Assembly (NCBI RefSeq): GCF_043195125.1
Contig: NZ_JBAFWR010000006.1
Direction: 5' to 3' (one strand)
DNA: 64,000 nt
DNA from: NCEH01 sp043195125
GTDB taxonomy: Bacteria > Pseudomonadota > Alphaproteobacteria > Rhizobiales > Xanthobacteraceae
Part shown: piece after piece, positions 7,663-16,141 of the stretch
Numbering within the stretch: position 1 is the first letter of the stretch
Layout: each line of letters begins with the position of its first letter
The notes under the pieces: generated by a model
The model's input: the letters and a program-made list of their open reading frames with translations, nothing else
What the model was told of the DNA's origin: nothing
Databases searched by the model: none
Translations under genes and position numbers: made by a program

Positions 7663-8345
7663 TCAGGCGGCGGTGGCACCCGCGGCGCGGCGCGGCGCAG
7701 GGCGGGCAGCATGTCCGCCGGTTCGGGCCGGCGGGTATAGTCTGGATTGACCTCGGCATAGAGGATGGTGCCGTCCTGGCCGACCACGAAGCGGGCCGGC
7801 ATGGGCAGGGTCCAGCTCGGATCACCATTGAAGGCGGGCAGGTCGTTCTTCAGCGCCGCGTAGAGTTCGATCAGATAATCCGGCAGCGCGAACCGCAGGC
7901 CGAACGCCGCGGCGACCTCGTTACGCGGATCCGACAGGATCGGGAACGACAGGGCGTTCTGGCGGACCGACTTGCGGCTGTTCACCGGGTTCTGGGGCGA
8001 GATCGCGATAAGGTTCGCACCCAGGGCCTGGAGCTGCGGAAGCGCCGCCTGAAGCGCCTGCAATTCCATGTTGCAATAGGGGCACCAGACGCCGCGATAG
8101 AAGGTGATGACCAGCGGCCCCTTGGCGAGGAGGTCCGCTGAGGACACCGGATTCCCCTCGGGGTCCGCGAGCGTGAAAGCGGGAATCTTCTCGCCGGCCT
8201 TGAGTGCCTGCCGTGCCGCGCCGGAGGCGATGAGTTCAGCGGTGGCGCGGCGCATGGTTTCGATCACCGCGGGCGGCACGTTATAGGGCGGTTTGCCCGC
8301 TTCGAAATCGGCCTTGAAGGCGTCGAGCTTTGCCTGGAGGGACAT
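7663..8345 (-). CDS. AhpC/TSA-type peroxiredoxin, 3' end frame-shifted
   Basis: Starting at ATG 8345 (MSLQAKLDAFKADFEAG), the frame encodes a redoxin-fold protein with the active-site stretch FYRGVWCPYCNMELQ, two cysteines in CPYC spacing. It reduces peroxides, with electrons from thioredoxin-like donors in related proteins. Near its expected C-terminus (PADMLPALRR) a GC repeat at about 7675-7700 appears to have gained or lost one base. A one-base shift restores AAGATAA and a stop at 7665-7663, the normal family length of about 227. As given, the frame instead runs on to 7059 through the SDR gene, which would add about 200 unrelated Pro/Arg-rich residues. A real mutation or a sequencing error both explain this. 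Confidence 0.75.
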
Positions 8346-8397
8346 GGGGGTGCTCCGTGTCGGGTGGGATGGCGTGTGCGACAAGAACAGCCGGCCG

Positions 8398-9165
8398 TCA
8401 GCCGGCCGCCATCGTGCGGGCGACCTCGGCGGCGCTGATGCCTTCGAGCGCGAGGCCATAGCCGGCCCCCTCGTCGATGATCCGGCGCAGCTTCTGCGTC
8501 AGCGCGATGCGGGTGTAGCTGCTGGTGAGCGGCGGCAGGGTGGCAATCCCTTCCGCGATTTCATGGGCGCGGGCGAGTAGATTGTCGGCGGGGACGATCT
8601 CATTGACCACGCCCCAGTCCTTCGCCGTCGCGGCATCAAGCACCTGTCGGGTGAGGATGAAATAGCGACCGCGCACGCTGCCGATCACTTCCGGCCAGAG
8701 CAGGTTCACACCGTCGCCCGGCACGATGCCGAAGTCGAAATGCGGCTTGTCCTGGAACACGGTTTCCGGCGTCGCGAGGATGATGTCGGTCAGCAGCGCA
8801 TATTCGCTGTGCAGCAAGACGGGGCCGTTGAGCGCGGTGATCATCGGCACCTCGATGTCGAGGATGTTCATGAGCACTTTCTTGCCCTCGCGATAGATCT
8901 TGTCGTAGCCACGCGGCGAGAAGAAATCGAAGCCCTCAGGGCTGATCGCATCCATGAAGGCGTCGCCCGAACCGGTCAGGATGACCACCCGGTTGTCCGG
9001 GTCCGCCCCGATCTGGTGGAACAGCTCGACGAATTGCTCATGGGTATGGCCGTTGAAGACCAGCTTGCCGCCGTCGGTGTGGAGGCGGACTTCGAGCACG
9101 CCGCTTTCCGAGCGGGTGAGCTGGGCGTTGGGGAAAGCGTCCTTGTAGGTGCTGAAGCGGGACAT
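8398..9165 (-). CDS. Crotonase-fold hydrolase like 6-oxocamphor hydrolase
   Basis: The 255-residue protein belongs to the crotonase superfamily and strongly resembles 6-oxocamphor hydrolase, which cleaves the C-C bond of cyclic beta-diketones. By my recall of that enzyme, its catalytic residues are kept: His119 (NGPVLLHSEY), His142 and Asp151 (DKPHFDFGIVPGD), and Glu241 near the C-terminus. The usual CoA-binding oxyanion region is altered, as in that enzyme. ATG 9165 follows AAAGGAG. It lies in a minus-strand series with GST, peroxiredoxin and SDR. An SDR making a diketone plus a retro-Claisen hydrolase would be a coherent alicyclic ketone pathway, but that is inference. Confidence 0.8.
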   Translation of the reverse strand: MSRFSTYKDAFPNAQLTRSESGVLEVRLHTDGGKLVFNGHTHEQFVELFHQIGADPDNRVVILTGSGDAFMDAISPEGFDFFSPRGYDKIYREGKKVLMNILDIEVPMITALNGPVLLHSEYALLTDIILATPETVFQDKPHFDFGIVPGDGVNLLWPEVIGSVRGRYFILTRQVLDAATAKDWGVVNEIVPADNLLARAHEIAEGIATLPPLTSSYTRIALTQKLRRIIDEGAGYGLALEGISAAEVARTMAAG

Positions 9166-9210
9166 GGGATAGCTCCTTTGTGCGTTCGCGGGGAAATGGA
9201 TCAGGGGAAA

Positions 9211-9843
9211 TCAGGCCGCCGGGACGAGGGCCTCGACGCGGGCGATGGCGCGCTGCACGGCGGGCCGCGCGGCGATGGCGTCGTACCAGCGGGAGAGGTT
9301 GGGGCGGGCGTCCAGGGTCACGCCGGGAAAGGCGCGCCGCCACAGCCAACCGAAATGGGCGATGTCGGCGATGGTGAAAGCGTCGCCGGCGGTGAAGCGC
9401 TGGGTCGCGAGCTTGGCTTCGAGAAGATCGAGGATGCGTTCCGCCTCGGCCGAGAAGCGGGCCTCCGCAATGGGCTGAGGCTCCGGCGACGAGCGCTTGA
9501 AGAAGCCGGCATTGCCGAAGGCTGGGCTCAGTCCAGACGCGTGGAAGAACAATTGCTCGAAAACCCGCGCCCGTCCCTGTGCATCGGTCGGCAGCAGCCT
9601 GCCGGTCCTTTGCGCGAGATGGACCAGGATCGCCGCGCTCTCGCTCAGCACGAATGCGGCGTCGCCGTCGCGCTCGACCAGCACCGGCACCTTGCCGTTG
9701 GGGTTCAGGGCCAGGAAGGCTGCGGTCCTCTGTTCGCCCTTGCGGACGTTCACCGGCTTCAGCTCATAGGCAAGGCCCATCTCTTCCAGCGCGATCGGGA
9801 CCTTGACGCTATTGGGCGTGGCGAATGCGTAGACTTCAATCAT
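9211..9843 (-). CDS. Glutathione S-transferase
   Basis: This 210-residue protein has an N-terminal thioredoxin-fold domain (MIEVYAFATPNSVKVPIALEE, with the cis-Pro NGKVPVLVE and the glutathione-binding SESAAI) and an all-helical C-terminal domain from about residue 90 (FTIADIAHFGW motif). The start resembles the YghU/YfcG-like Nu class, in which Asn/Thr near the N-terminus replace Tyr/Ser. It is the first gene of the minus-strand series and is divergent from the LysR gene at 9956, so it is the likely direct target of that regulator. A role in thiol-dependent detoxification or peroxide reduction is expected from the family. Confidence 0.9.
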   Translation of the reverse strand: MIEVYAFATPNSVKVPIALEEMGLAYELKPVNVRKGEQRTAAFLALNPNGKVPVLVERDGDAAFVLSESAAILVHLAQRTGRLLPTDAQGRARVFEQLFFHASGLSPAFGNAGFFKRSSPEPQPIAEARFSAEAERILDLLEAKLATQRFTAGDAFTIADIAHFGWLWRRAFPGVTLDARPNLSRWYDAIAARPAVQRAIARVEALVPAA

Positions 9844-9955
9844 GTTCAGCTCCGCGAACCGCGTCTCGGCGTGTTCGTGAGCCTGTTATGACCATTCCTG
9901 AAATGTTGCGGCAGGCGGGTTAAGGCGATAACGTTCATTCCCAGGAGGAATGAGG

Positions 9956-10834
9956 ATGGATCGCTTCCAGGCCATGCAGGTCTTCGTGACGGTGGTGGAG
10001 GCGGGATCGTTCTCCGCAGCGGCGCGGCGGATCGGCGTCGGGCAGCCCGCCATCTCCAAGACGATCGCCCAGCTGGAGGATCGCCTTCAGGTGCGCCTGC
10101 TCGTGCGCTCGACCCACAGCCTCGCGCCGACCGATGCGGGCGTGCGCTTCTATGAACGGGCGCGATCGGCGATCCGGGAGGCGGAGGAAGCCGAGCTGGA
10201 AGCGCGGGGCGCCGGCGCGGGCCTGTCCGGACGCCTGCGCGTCTCGGCGGCGACGACTTTCGCGCGCCTGCTCATCGTTCCACGCCTGCCGCAATTCCTC
10301 GCGCGCCATCCCGACATCGAAATCGACGTGCTGCTCGATGACCGGGTCATCGATCTCGTCTCCGAGGGCGTCGATCTGTCCCTGCGGATGGGCGAGCTCA
10401 CCGATTCCGCCGCCATCGCCCGGCGGATCGCCAGCGGCCGGCGCTCAGTGCTCGCCACGCCTGCCTATCTCGCGCGCGCCGGCACGCCCCTTGTGCCGGC
10501 CGATCTCGCACTCCACGAGGCGATCGTCTACAGCCAGCTCGGCGCCAGCTGGACTTTCCGCCGGCAGGGCACGGAGGCGTCCGTCGCGGTGCGCGGACGC
10601 GTGCGCCTGAGCGCGGCGGAAGGCATCCGCGCCGCCGTGCTCGCGGACATGGGGCTGACGGTCAATTCCGACTGGATGTTCGCCCCCGAGCTTGAGAGCG
10701 GCGCGGTGCGGCGCGTGCTGGAAGACTGGGAGCTTCCGCCCGTCGATCTATGGGCGGTGTTTCCGACAGGGCGCCTCGCCAGCACCAAGGCGCGCGCATT
10801 TGCGGATTTTGTGGAGAGCATCCTGGCCCGGTAG
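9956..10834 (+). CDS. LysR-type transcriptional regulator
   Basis: This full-length LysR protein has an N-terminal winged helix (FVTVVEAGSFSAAARRIGVG) and an effector domain from about residue 90. Two in-frame ATGs compete; 9956 (MDRFQAMQVF) is preferred because AGGAGGA ends about 8 bases before it, while ATG 9950 would almost touch the site. It is transcribed divergently from the GST-led operon with a gap of about 110 bases, the standard arrangement for a LysR activator and its target. Confidence 0.9.
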   Translation: MDRFQAMQVFVTVVEAGSFSAAARRIGVGQPAISKTIAQLEDRLQVRLLVRSTHSLAPTDAGVRFYERARSAIREAEEAELEARGAGAGLSGRLRVSAATTFARLLIVPRLPQFLARHPDIEIDVLLDDRVIDLVSEGVDLSLRMGELTDSAAIARRIASGRRSVLATPAYLARAGTPLVPADLALHEAIVYSQLGASWTFRRQGTEASVAVRGRVRLSAAEGIRAAVLADMGLTVNSDWMFAPELESGAVRRVLEDWELPPVDLWAVFPTGRLASTKARAFADFVESILAR

Positions 10835-10923
10835 GGTTATTTGCGATGCACCACGGCGCGCCCGTTCCGGACTTTGGCCCTCACCCCCAAACCGCAGGTC
10901 CGGTTCCCGGCGCGCGGGCCGCG

Positions 10924-11290
10924 CTAAAGGGCAAGCTCCTGAACAACTTCAATTGCCCTCGGGACGGCGCTCGCCGCCAGGCCGGGGATGTTTGTCCCCT
11001 CACACAAACGGTCTGCACATCCGTAATGTCAATGAAGGCCGGGACTTGATGCAGGTAGGGTTCGACGAAATCCCACGAGCGCCACGGACCACCGGTGAAG
11101 ACGCCGCCTGACGCGACCACCAGGATCGCCTTATTGTGCTTTGCTAGACCCAGGACGGCGCCATCGGCATATTGAAACGTCAGGCCCGAGCGGACGACCA
11201 GGTCGATCCAGGCCTTGACGCGGTCGCCCAGCGCACCTCGAACCAGGTCGAAATAAGGGGCGGCCGCCGCATAGCGGTCGGCCTTTGCGT
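10924..11290 (-). pseudogene. azoR: azoR (FMN-dependent azoreductase) remnant
   Basis: The minus-strand sequence encodes KAWIDLVVRSGLTFQYADG, then VVASGGVFTGGPWRSWDFVE and ITDVQTV, recognisable as the C-terminal half of an AzoR-type NADH:quinone/azo reductase. A frame change near 11000 follows, after which the other frame gives IPGLAASAVPRAIEVVQELA and stops at 10926-10924, exactly the normal family end. The N-terminal FMN-binding half is absent upstream of about 11290. The gene is thus both truncated and frame-shifted. The remaining bases of the gap 10835-11320 hold nothing else I recognise. Confidence 0.8.
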
Positions 11291-11320
11291 GTGATCCTTT
11301 GAATGGCTTAGACTTGCCGC

Positions 11321-11878
11321 ATGGGACTATTGACCTTCAGCATCAACGTCACCCTGGACGGCTGCGTCGACCATCGCGAGGGAATTGCCGACGAGGAGAC
11401 GCACGCCTTCTTCACCCGCCTCATGGACGAGGGCGGGGCGATGCTGTGGGGCCGTGTCACCTACGAGATGATGGAGGGCTACTGGCCGGCCGTCGCCCGC
11501 GGCGATGTGGACGCGCCGCCGGCGATACGCGAGTGGGCGGTCAAGCTGGAGGCCAAGCCGAAGTACGTCGTGTCGTCGACACGCAAGGCTTTCCCGTGGA
11601 CCAACAGCCACCCCATCGCCGGCGACCTGCGCGCGGGCGTGCAGAGGCTGAAGGATGCGACGCCTGCCGACGTGCTCCTCGGTAGCGGCACGCTCGCGGC
11701 CGAGCTGGACCGGCTGGATCTGATCGATGAGTACAAGCTCCTCGTCCATCCCAGGATCGCCGGCCACGGCCCGACCCTCTACCAGAGCGGGCTGCCCCGC
11801 ACGCGCCGGCTGGAGCTGATCTCGGCCACGCCGCTCCGCAACGGCGTTGTCGCCATGCATTACCGGCGCTCGCGCTGA
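11321..11878 (+). CDS. Dihydrofolate reductase-like (RibD C-terminal fold) protein
   Basis: The 185 residues match the DHFR/RibD-C family of small reductases: the N-terminal strand GLLTFSINVTLDGCVDH, GRVTYEMMEGYWP in the cofactor-binding region, and LLGSGTLAAELDRLDLIDEY followed by HPRIAGHGPTLY. These proteins probably use NADPH; the substrate is generally unknown, and the role in true folate metabolism is doubtful because DHFR active-site residues are not clearly kept. The gene stands alone in a region full of remnants. Coding bias is strong and the length is normal for the family, so it is likely intact. Confidence 0.85.
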   Translation: MGLLTFSINVTLDGCVDHREGIADEETHAFFTRLMDEGGAMLWGRVTYEMMEGYWPAVARGDVDAPPAIREWAVKLEAKPKYVVSSTRKAFPWTNSHPIAGDLRAGVQRLKDATPADVLLGSGTLAAELDRLDLIDEYKLLVHPRIAGHGPTLYQSGLPRTRRLELISATPLRNGVVAMHYRRSR

Positions 11879-11931
11879 GTCAAAACAGGGTCTTCGCGCC
11901 AACCGACATGCGCCGTTGCGTAGGTTTTACA

Positions 11932-12839
11932 TCACGATGATTGTCGCGCCCGAATGAAATCGATGAACGCGCGAAGCGGCGGCGGCACCAATCGCCGTCC
12001 CGGATAATAGAGGAATGGCCCGGGGAAACTCGGCCACCACTCGCCAAGAACCGGCTCCAGCGCACCACTCCTCAGGAACGGCGTGAGCCAGGCTTCGAAG
12101 AGATAGATAATCCCCGTACCCGCGATCGCCGCCTCGACCGCGAGATCGATCGCCGGCCCGATGCTGACGAGCAGCGGGCCGTCGCCCTCGATCATCACCG
12201 TCTCTCCCTCCCGCTCGAACTCCCAAGCGGGGGTCACGCCGCTTGAGAAGCGGCCACGAAGGCAGGCATGGTCCAGCAGGTCTCTGGGATGGCGGGGCCG
12301 CCCTCGCGCGTCGAGATAGGCGGGCGCGGCGGCGCATGCGAAGCGCTGGATACGCGGGCCGATCGGGATCGCGATCATGTCCTGGTCCAGCCGCTCGTCA
12401 TACCGGATGCCGGCGTCGGCGCCCGCAGCCAGCACGTCCACGAAATCGTCCTCCGCCGTGATCTCCATCCGGATTTGCGGATAGGCCGCCAGGAAAGCCG
12501 GCACGAGATCGGGCAAGACGAGACGCGCGGCGCTCACCGGCACGTTCAGCTTCAAGGTGCCGGCGGGCGCGTCGTCGAAGCGCCCGACCCCCGACAAGGC
12601 CGCGTCCACTTCGCTGAGCGCCGGCTCCAGCCGGGCCATCAGCTGAGCGCCCGCTTCGGTGAGGCTGATGCTGCGCGTCGTTCGATGCAGCAGGCGCGCG
12701 CCCAGCCGCCCTTCGAGCCGTCTCACCGCATCGCTGAGAGCGGACGCGCTCGCGCCCTCGATGCGGGCCGCGTTGCGGAACCCCCGTGCGCGCGCGCGAC
12801 GGCGATGAAGGCGTGCAGATCCGCCAGATCGTAAGCCAT
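11932..12839 (-). pseudogene. LysR-type regulator with N-terminal frame shift
   Basis: From ATG 12839 the frame gives MAYDLADLHAFIAVARA, the expected beginning of a LysR helix-turn-helix. It then leaves the family in the GC repeat at about 12782-12800. The next frame continues perfectly with GFRNAARIEGASASALSDAV and a complete effector domain to the stop at 11932. The span is 908 bases, not a multiple of three, which fits a single-base indel. Everything else (helix-turn-helix, effector domain, length of about 302) is normal. It is either a recent pseudogene or a sequencing error, and sits divergent to the aldo/keto reductase at 12934, its probable target. Confidence 0.75.
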
Positions 12840-12933
12840 TGTTCGGAATCTCGCACAGGCTGTGCGGATTGTGGGCGATTATCGCGCACTGTGGCAAGGT
12901 GTAGATCCTGCAGCGTCCTCAAGGAGAACGCCC

Positions 12934-13800
12934 GTGACAACCCCGACCTATTCCTTCGCCGGCCGCACCGTGAACCGTATGGGCTACGGCGCCATGCAAC
13001 TGGCCGGCCCCGGCGTGTTCGGTCCTCCGAAGGATCGCGACGAAGCCCTCGCCGTCCTGCGCGCCGCGCGTGACGCGGGTGTCAATCACATCGACACCAG
13101 CGACTTCTACGGCCCGCACATCACCAATCAGCTGATCCGAGAGGCGCTTCATCCCTACCCGTCGGATCTGCTCATCGTGACCAAGGTCGGCGCCGTTCGC
13201 GGCCCGAACGCCGAGTGGATGCCGGCTTTCTCGCCCCAAGCCCTGACGACCGCAGTCCGCGACAATCTGAAGAACCTGGGCGTGGATGTGCTGGAAGTGG
13301 TCAACCTGCGCGTCATGTTCGACGTTCACGGGCCGGCCGAAGGGTCGATCGAAGCTCCCTTGACGGCGCTCGCCGAGCTGCAGCACCAAGGGCTGATCCG
13401 GCATATCGGCCTCAGCAACGTCACGCCCACGCAATATGCGCAGGGCGCCGCCATCGTGCCGATCGTCGGCGTGCAGAACCAGTACAACCTCGCCCATAGA
13501 AGCGACGACGGCTTCATCGATCAACTGGCTGCCGAGGGCGTCGCCTATGTGCCCTTCTTCCCCTTGGGGGGCTTCTCTCCGCTCCAGTCCCGCGCCTTGA
13601 CCGCGGTTGCCACCGAGCTCGGCGCCACGCCCATGCAGGTCGCCCTGGCCTGGCTGCTGCGCCGATCGCCGAACATCCTGCTCATTCCGGGCACCTCATC
13701 GAGCGCCCACCTCGCCGAGAACCTCGCGGCGGCCCGCCTCGATATTCCCGACGCCGCCATGGAGGTGCTGGGCACCATCGGCGGGCCGGCATCTTCCTGA
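12934..13800 (+). CDS. Aldo/keto reductase
   Basis: The start is GTG 12934 with AAGGAG about 8 bases upstream; the open frame extends 24 codons further 5' but would run into the divergent LysR promoter. The 288-residue TIM-barrel protein has the catalytic Asp (HIDTSDFYG, with Tyr), the Lys (LIVTKVGA), HIGLSN and the cofactor loop (IPGTSSSAHLAENL). The usual catalytic His appears altered: in place of LxHxxD there is VVNLRVMFDVHG. The family reduces carbonyls with NADPH; related oxidoreductases often act on ketones in soil bacteria. The divergent LysR gene at 11932-12839 is the likely regulator. Confidence 0.85.
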   Translation: MTTPTYSFAGRTVNRMGYGAMQLAGPGVFGPPKDRDEALAVLRAARDAGVNHIDTSDFYGPHITNQLIREALHPYPSDLLIVTKVGAVRGPNAEWMPAFSPQALTTAVRDNLKNLGVDVLEVVNLRVMFDVHGPAEGSIEAPLTALAELQHQGLIRHIGLSNVTPTQYAQGAAIVPIVGVQNQYNLAHRSDDGFIDQLAAEGVAYVPFFPLGGFSPLQSRALTAVATELGATPMQVALAWLLRRSPNILLIPGTSSSAHLAENLAAARLDIPDAAMEVLGTIGGPASS

Positions 13801-13895
13801 TCGCCCGCGAAGGTGGTGATCGCCTCCGGCGCGCTTGGGCCGGGCCTGCTCCCGTCAGGACTGAGGCAGGGGGCAGCTTTGCTGAAGGACGACGC

Positions 13896-14140
13896 TTAGC
13901 TCAGGGCGGGTCCTTTTGCGAACGCGTTGAACGCGTTCGTGTAGAGGTCGCTGGGCATCAGGAGTCCAGCAGGCACGAGGCCCTGGCTCTCCGCCTCCCG
14001 CGGGTGTGCACGGCCGGGTCGTGGGCGAGGCTGCTGGCGGTGGCGACGCGCTGGCGCATGCCGCCGGACAGTTCATGGGGATAGCGCCCTTCGAACTCCG
14101 ACAGGCCCACAAGCGCCAGATGCTCGTGCATGCTCTGTGA
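13896..14140 (-). pseudogene. Collapsed ABC importer remnant (ATPase plus second-gene tail)
   Basis: On the minus strand 14131-14011 encodes EFEGRYPHELSGGMRQRVAT, the signature helix of a NitT/TauT-type ABC ATPase; Walker A is missing upstream and Walker B downstream. After a frame change, 13990-13896 encodes GLLMPSDLYTNAFNAFAKGP and a stop, which looks like the C-terminal end of another protein, perhaps the transporter's binding protein. Two genes thus appear fused by internal deletion. No start or ribosome binding site serves them. The rest of 13801-14363 contains no gene that I recognise. Confidence 0.6.
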
Positions 14141-14363
14141 CGTGATCGCCACGATAGCGACAGGAATGTCGGATGTCCGAGCGGCATCAGTGGCTGTATT
14201 ATTGTAATGCGTCTCTTGCCGTCAGGAGCGCAAGCTTCAACGACGGATCGCTTACACATCGGATATGCAGATTTTCTATAATGCCGGCCGCCTCACCCTA
14301 AGGAAGTCTTCATCTGGCCGCGAATCACGTGGATGCTCATGCTCCCGCTTGGGAGAAACGAAA

Positions 14364-14603
14364 ATGAAGACCATCCTTGCCGCCGCTCTTCTCACCATGA
14401 TCGCCGGCTCTGCAATGGCGGATACGTGCGTGGCGACCTCAGCCGCCAAGAACCTCGCAGGGGCCGCCAAGACCTCCTTCATGAACAAGTGCTTGAAGGA
14501 CGCCCAAGCCTCCTGCCAGACGCAGGCGGCGGACAAGAAGCTCTATGGCGCAGCTGCCACCTCGTTCGTCAAGAAATGCACCAAGGACGCCGCCGGCCAG
14601 TAA
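14364..14603 (+). CDS. PsiF-repeat periplasmic protein
   Basis: This is a 79-residue protein starting at ATG 14364, with GGGAG about 9 bases upstream. Residues 1-19 are a Sec signal peptide ending AMA before Asp-Thr. The mature part is two PsiF-type repeats, each Cys-x20-Cys with the core AAK/ADKK..GAA.TSF..KC (Cys22-Cys43, Cys51-Cys72), probably two disulfide loops. Escherichia coli psiF is phosphate-starvation inducible; no function is known for the family. No obvious Pho-box-like tandem repeat was seen upstream. It is a single-gene unit, followed by the copy-B repeat region. Confidence 0.85.
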   Translation: MKTILAAALLTMIAGSAMADTCVATSAAKNLAGAAKTSFMNKCLKDAQASCQTQAADKKLYGAAATSFVKKCTKDAAGQ

Positions 14604-14733
14604 GGGGCAGGACGGTCCCTATCGGCTCTTGCAACGCCCGCTGCACATGTCGTCCTGTGTGCCAGAGATCGCTTGGCCGCAGGCGCGGCCGTTATGCGGC
14701 TCCGCGGATCAATCCCGCGCAGTTGCCGCGGCG

Positions 14734-14811
14734 GAAAATGTGGGCAAGTCTATAGGCGTGTAAAATCTACTGCCTATTTTTCTCTTGTAAAATCAATATC
14801 ATAAATCATTA
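14734..14811 (+). repeat. Diverged 78-bp AT-rich repeat, copy B
   Basis: This is the partner of 871-948: ungapped, same orientation, 61 of 78 positions identical by hand. Copy B lacks the tRNA-end-like 21 bases that follow copy A, but the similarity resumes at about 14835-14865. The remaining 14604-14929 gap shows nothing else except the ribosome binding site of the next gene. Confidence 0.6.
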
Positions 14812-14929
14812 CTGCGGCTCGCTCTGGCAAAGGATTGAGCCAATTTCATGGGCTCGCGGCATCTCTTGTCGAGCCGCCGGATGCTAGGGAAGGCCTGTTG
14901 TTCCGCAGTTAGGGGGAGGGATATCGGCC

Positions 14930-16135
14930 ATGTTGTTCAGAAACGAGTTCCATGAGGACTTCGGCACTTGGCCGCTGGCCTACATCCCTTATGGCGGGGC
15001 CGATTTCGGCGAGGTCAGGGCGGTGGCGGACGCTGTGGGGGAGGGCGATGACGGGGCCTTCCACGACGCCTTCGTCGCCGCCGGTGACCGGCTCAAGGGA
15101 CAGGGCGACGCGGCGCTCGCCAAGGGCCATGAGGCCAGCGCCCGCGAATCCTATCTGCGGGCAAGCACCTTCTATGCCGCCTCCTTCCATCCCATCTTCG
15201 GTGCGCCTGTCGACCCGCGCCTGCGCGCGGCGTTCCGCAAGCAGGTGGAGGCGCTCGACGCCGGCCTGGCGCTGGGTCCCCATCCGGTGCGGCCGCTGAG
15301 CATCCCGTTCGGCGCGACGCCCATGCCGGGCTATTTCATCCCGGCGCACGGCTTCGAAACCGAGGTGCGGCCGCTCCTCATCCTCAATAACGGCTATGAC
15401 GCCACCATCACCGACACCTATTTCGCCTCGGCGGTGGCGGCTTCGCGGCGGGGCTATCACGCCTTGCTGTTCGACGGACCCGGCCAGGGCGCCATGCTCA
15501 TCGAACAGGGCATTCCGCTGCGGCCCGACTGGGAAGTGGTGATCAACGCGGTGGTGGATTATGCGCTGACCTTGCCGCTGGTCGATCCCGCGCGCATCGC
15601 GCTCTATGGCTGGAGCCTCGGCGGGCATCTCGCGCCCCGAGGCGCCTCCGGCGAGCCGCGCCTCGCCGCGCTCATCGCCGATCCGGGTACCTGGAGCATT
15701 TCCGACGGTTTTCGCAAGGTGGTGGTGGGCAAGTTCGGCGTAGACCCGGAGGCGGCCGCCGATCTCGGCACCCTGGACCAGGCCGTGATCGATCGCCTCG
15801 ACGCCATCATCCGCAAGGACCGCGTGCTCTATTGGAAGATCGTGCAGCGCGGCTTCTGGGTGCACGGCGTGGACAATCTGCGTGCCTTCTTCGCTTCGGC
15901 CGAACCCTTCACCATGAAGGGCCGCGCGGGGCTGATCACATGCCCCACCTTGATCACCCAAACCGAGGGCGACGCGCTCGCCGAGGATGCCGGGGCCTTC
16001 CTCGACGCGCTCACCTGCCCCAAGACCCTTCTGCGTTTCACGGCCGCCGAGGGTGCGGACGGGCATTGCGAGATGCAGAACCGATCGCTCCTCAACCGGC
16101 GGGTCTTCGATTGGCTCGACGAGCAGTTCGCCTGA
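14930..16135 (+). CDS. Alpha/beta hydrolase of the C-C/acyl hydrolase (DHPON hydrolase-like) group
   Basis: This 401-residue protein has a long helical N-terminal domain (about 1-120) and an alpha/beta-hydrolase core. The nucleophile elbow is GWSLGG, preceded by LFDGPGQGAML, and the C-terminus has the catalytic His in GADGHCEMQ followed by RRVFDWLDE. This two-part layout matches the group containing 2,6-dihydroxypseudooxynicotine hydrolase and FrsA-like proteins, which cleave C-C or acyl bonds. ATG 14930 follows GGGGGAGGG. The segment GGHLAPRGASGEPRLAALIA suggests a normal core. It ends 6 bases before the convergent MFS gene. The substrate is not deducible. Confidence 0.8.
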   Translation: MLFRNEFHEDFGTWPLAYIPYGGADFGEVRAVADAVGEGDDGAFHDAFVAAGDRLKGQGDAALAKGHEASARESYLRASTFYAASFHPIFGAPVDPRLRAAFRKQVEALDAGLALGPHPVRPLSIPFGATPMPGYFIPAHGFETEVRPLLILNNGYDATITDTYFASAVAASRRGYHALLFDGPGQGAMLIEQGIPLRPDWEVVINAVVDYALTLPLVDPARIALYGWSLGGHLAPRGASGEPRLAALIADPGTWSISDGFRKVVVGKFGVDPEAAADLGTLDQAVIDRLDAIIRKDRVLYWKIVQRGFWVHGVDNLRAFFASAEPFTMKGRAGLITCPTLITQTEGDALAEDAGAFLDALTCPKTLLRFTAAEGADGHCEMQNRSLLNRRVFDWLDEQFA

Positions 16136-16141
16136 CGCGCC

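Noticed and set aside
13919..13939. Perfect 21-base palindrome with 10-base arms
   Set aside because: It falls in the coding remnant TNAFNAFAK, where two repeated codon triplets (AACGCGTTC twice) create the palindrome. A coding origin is simpler than an operator.
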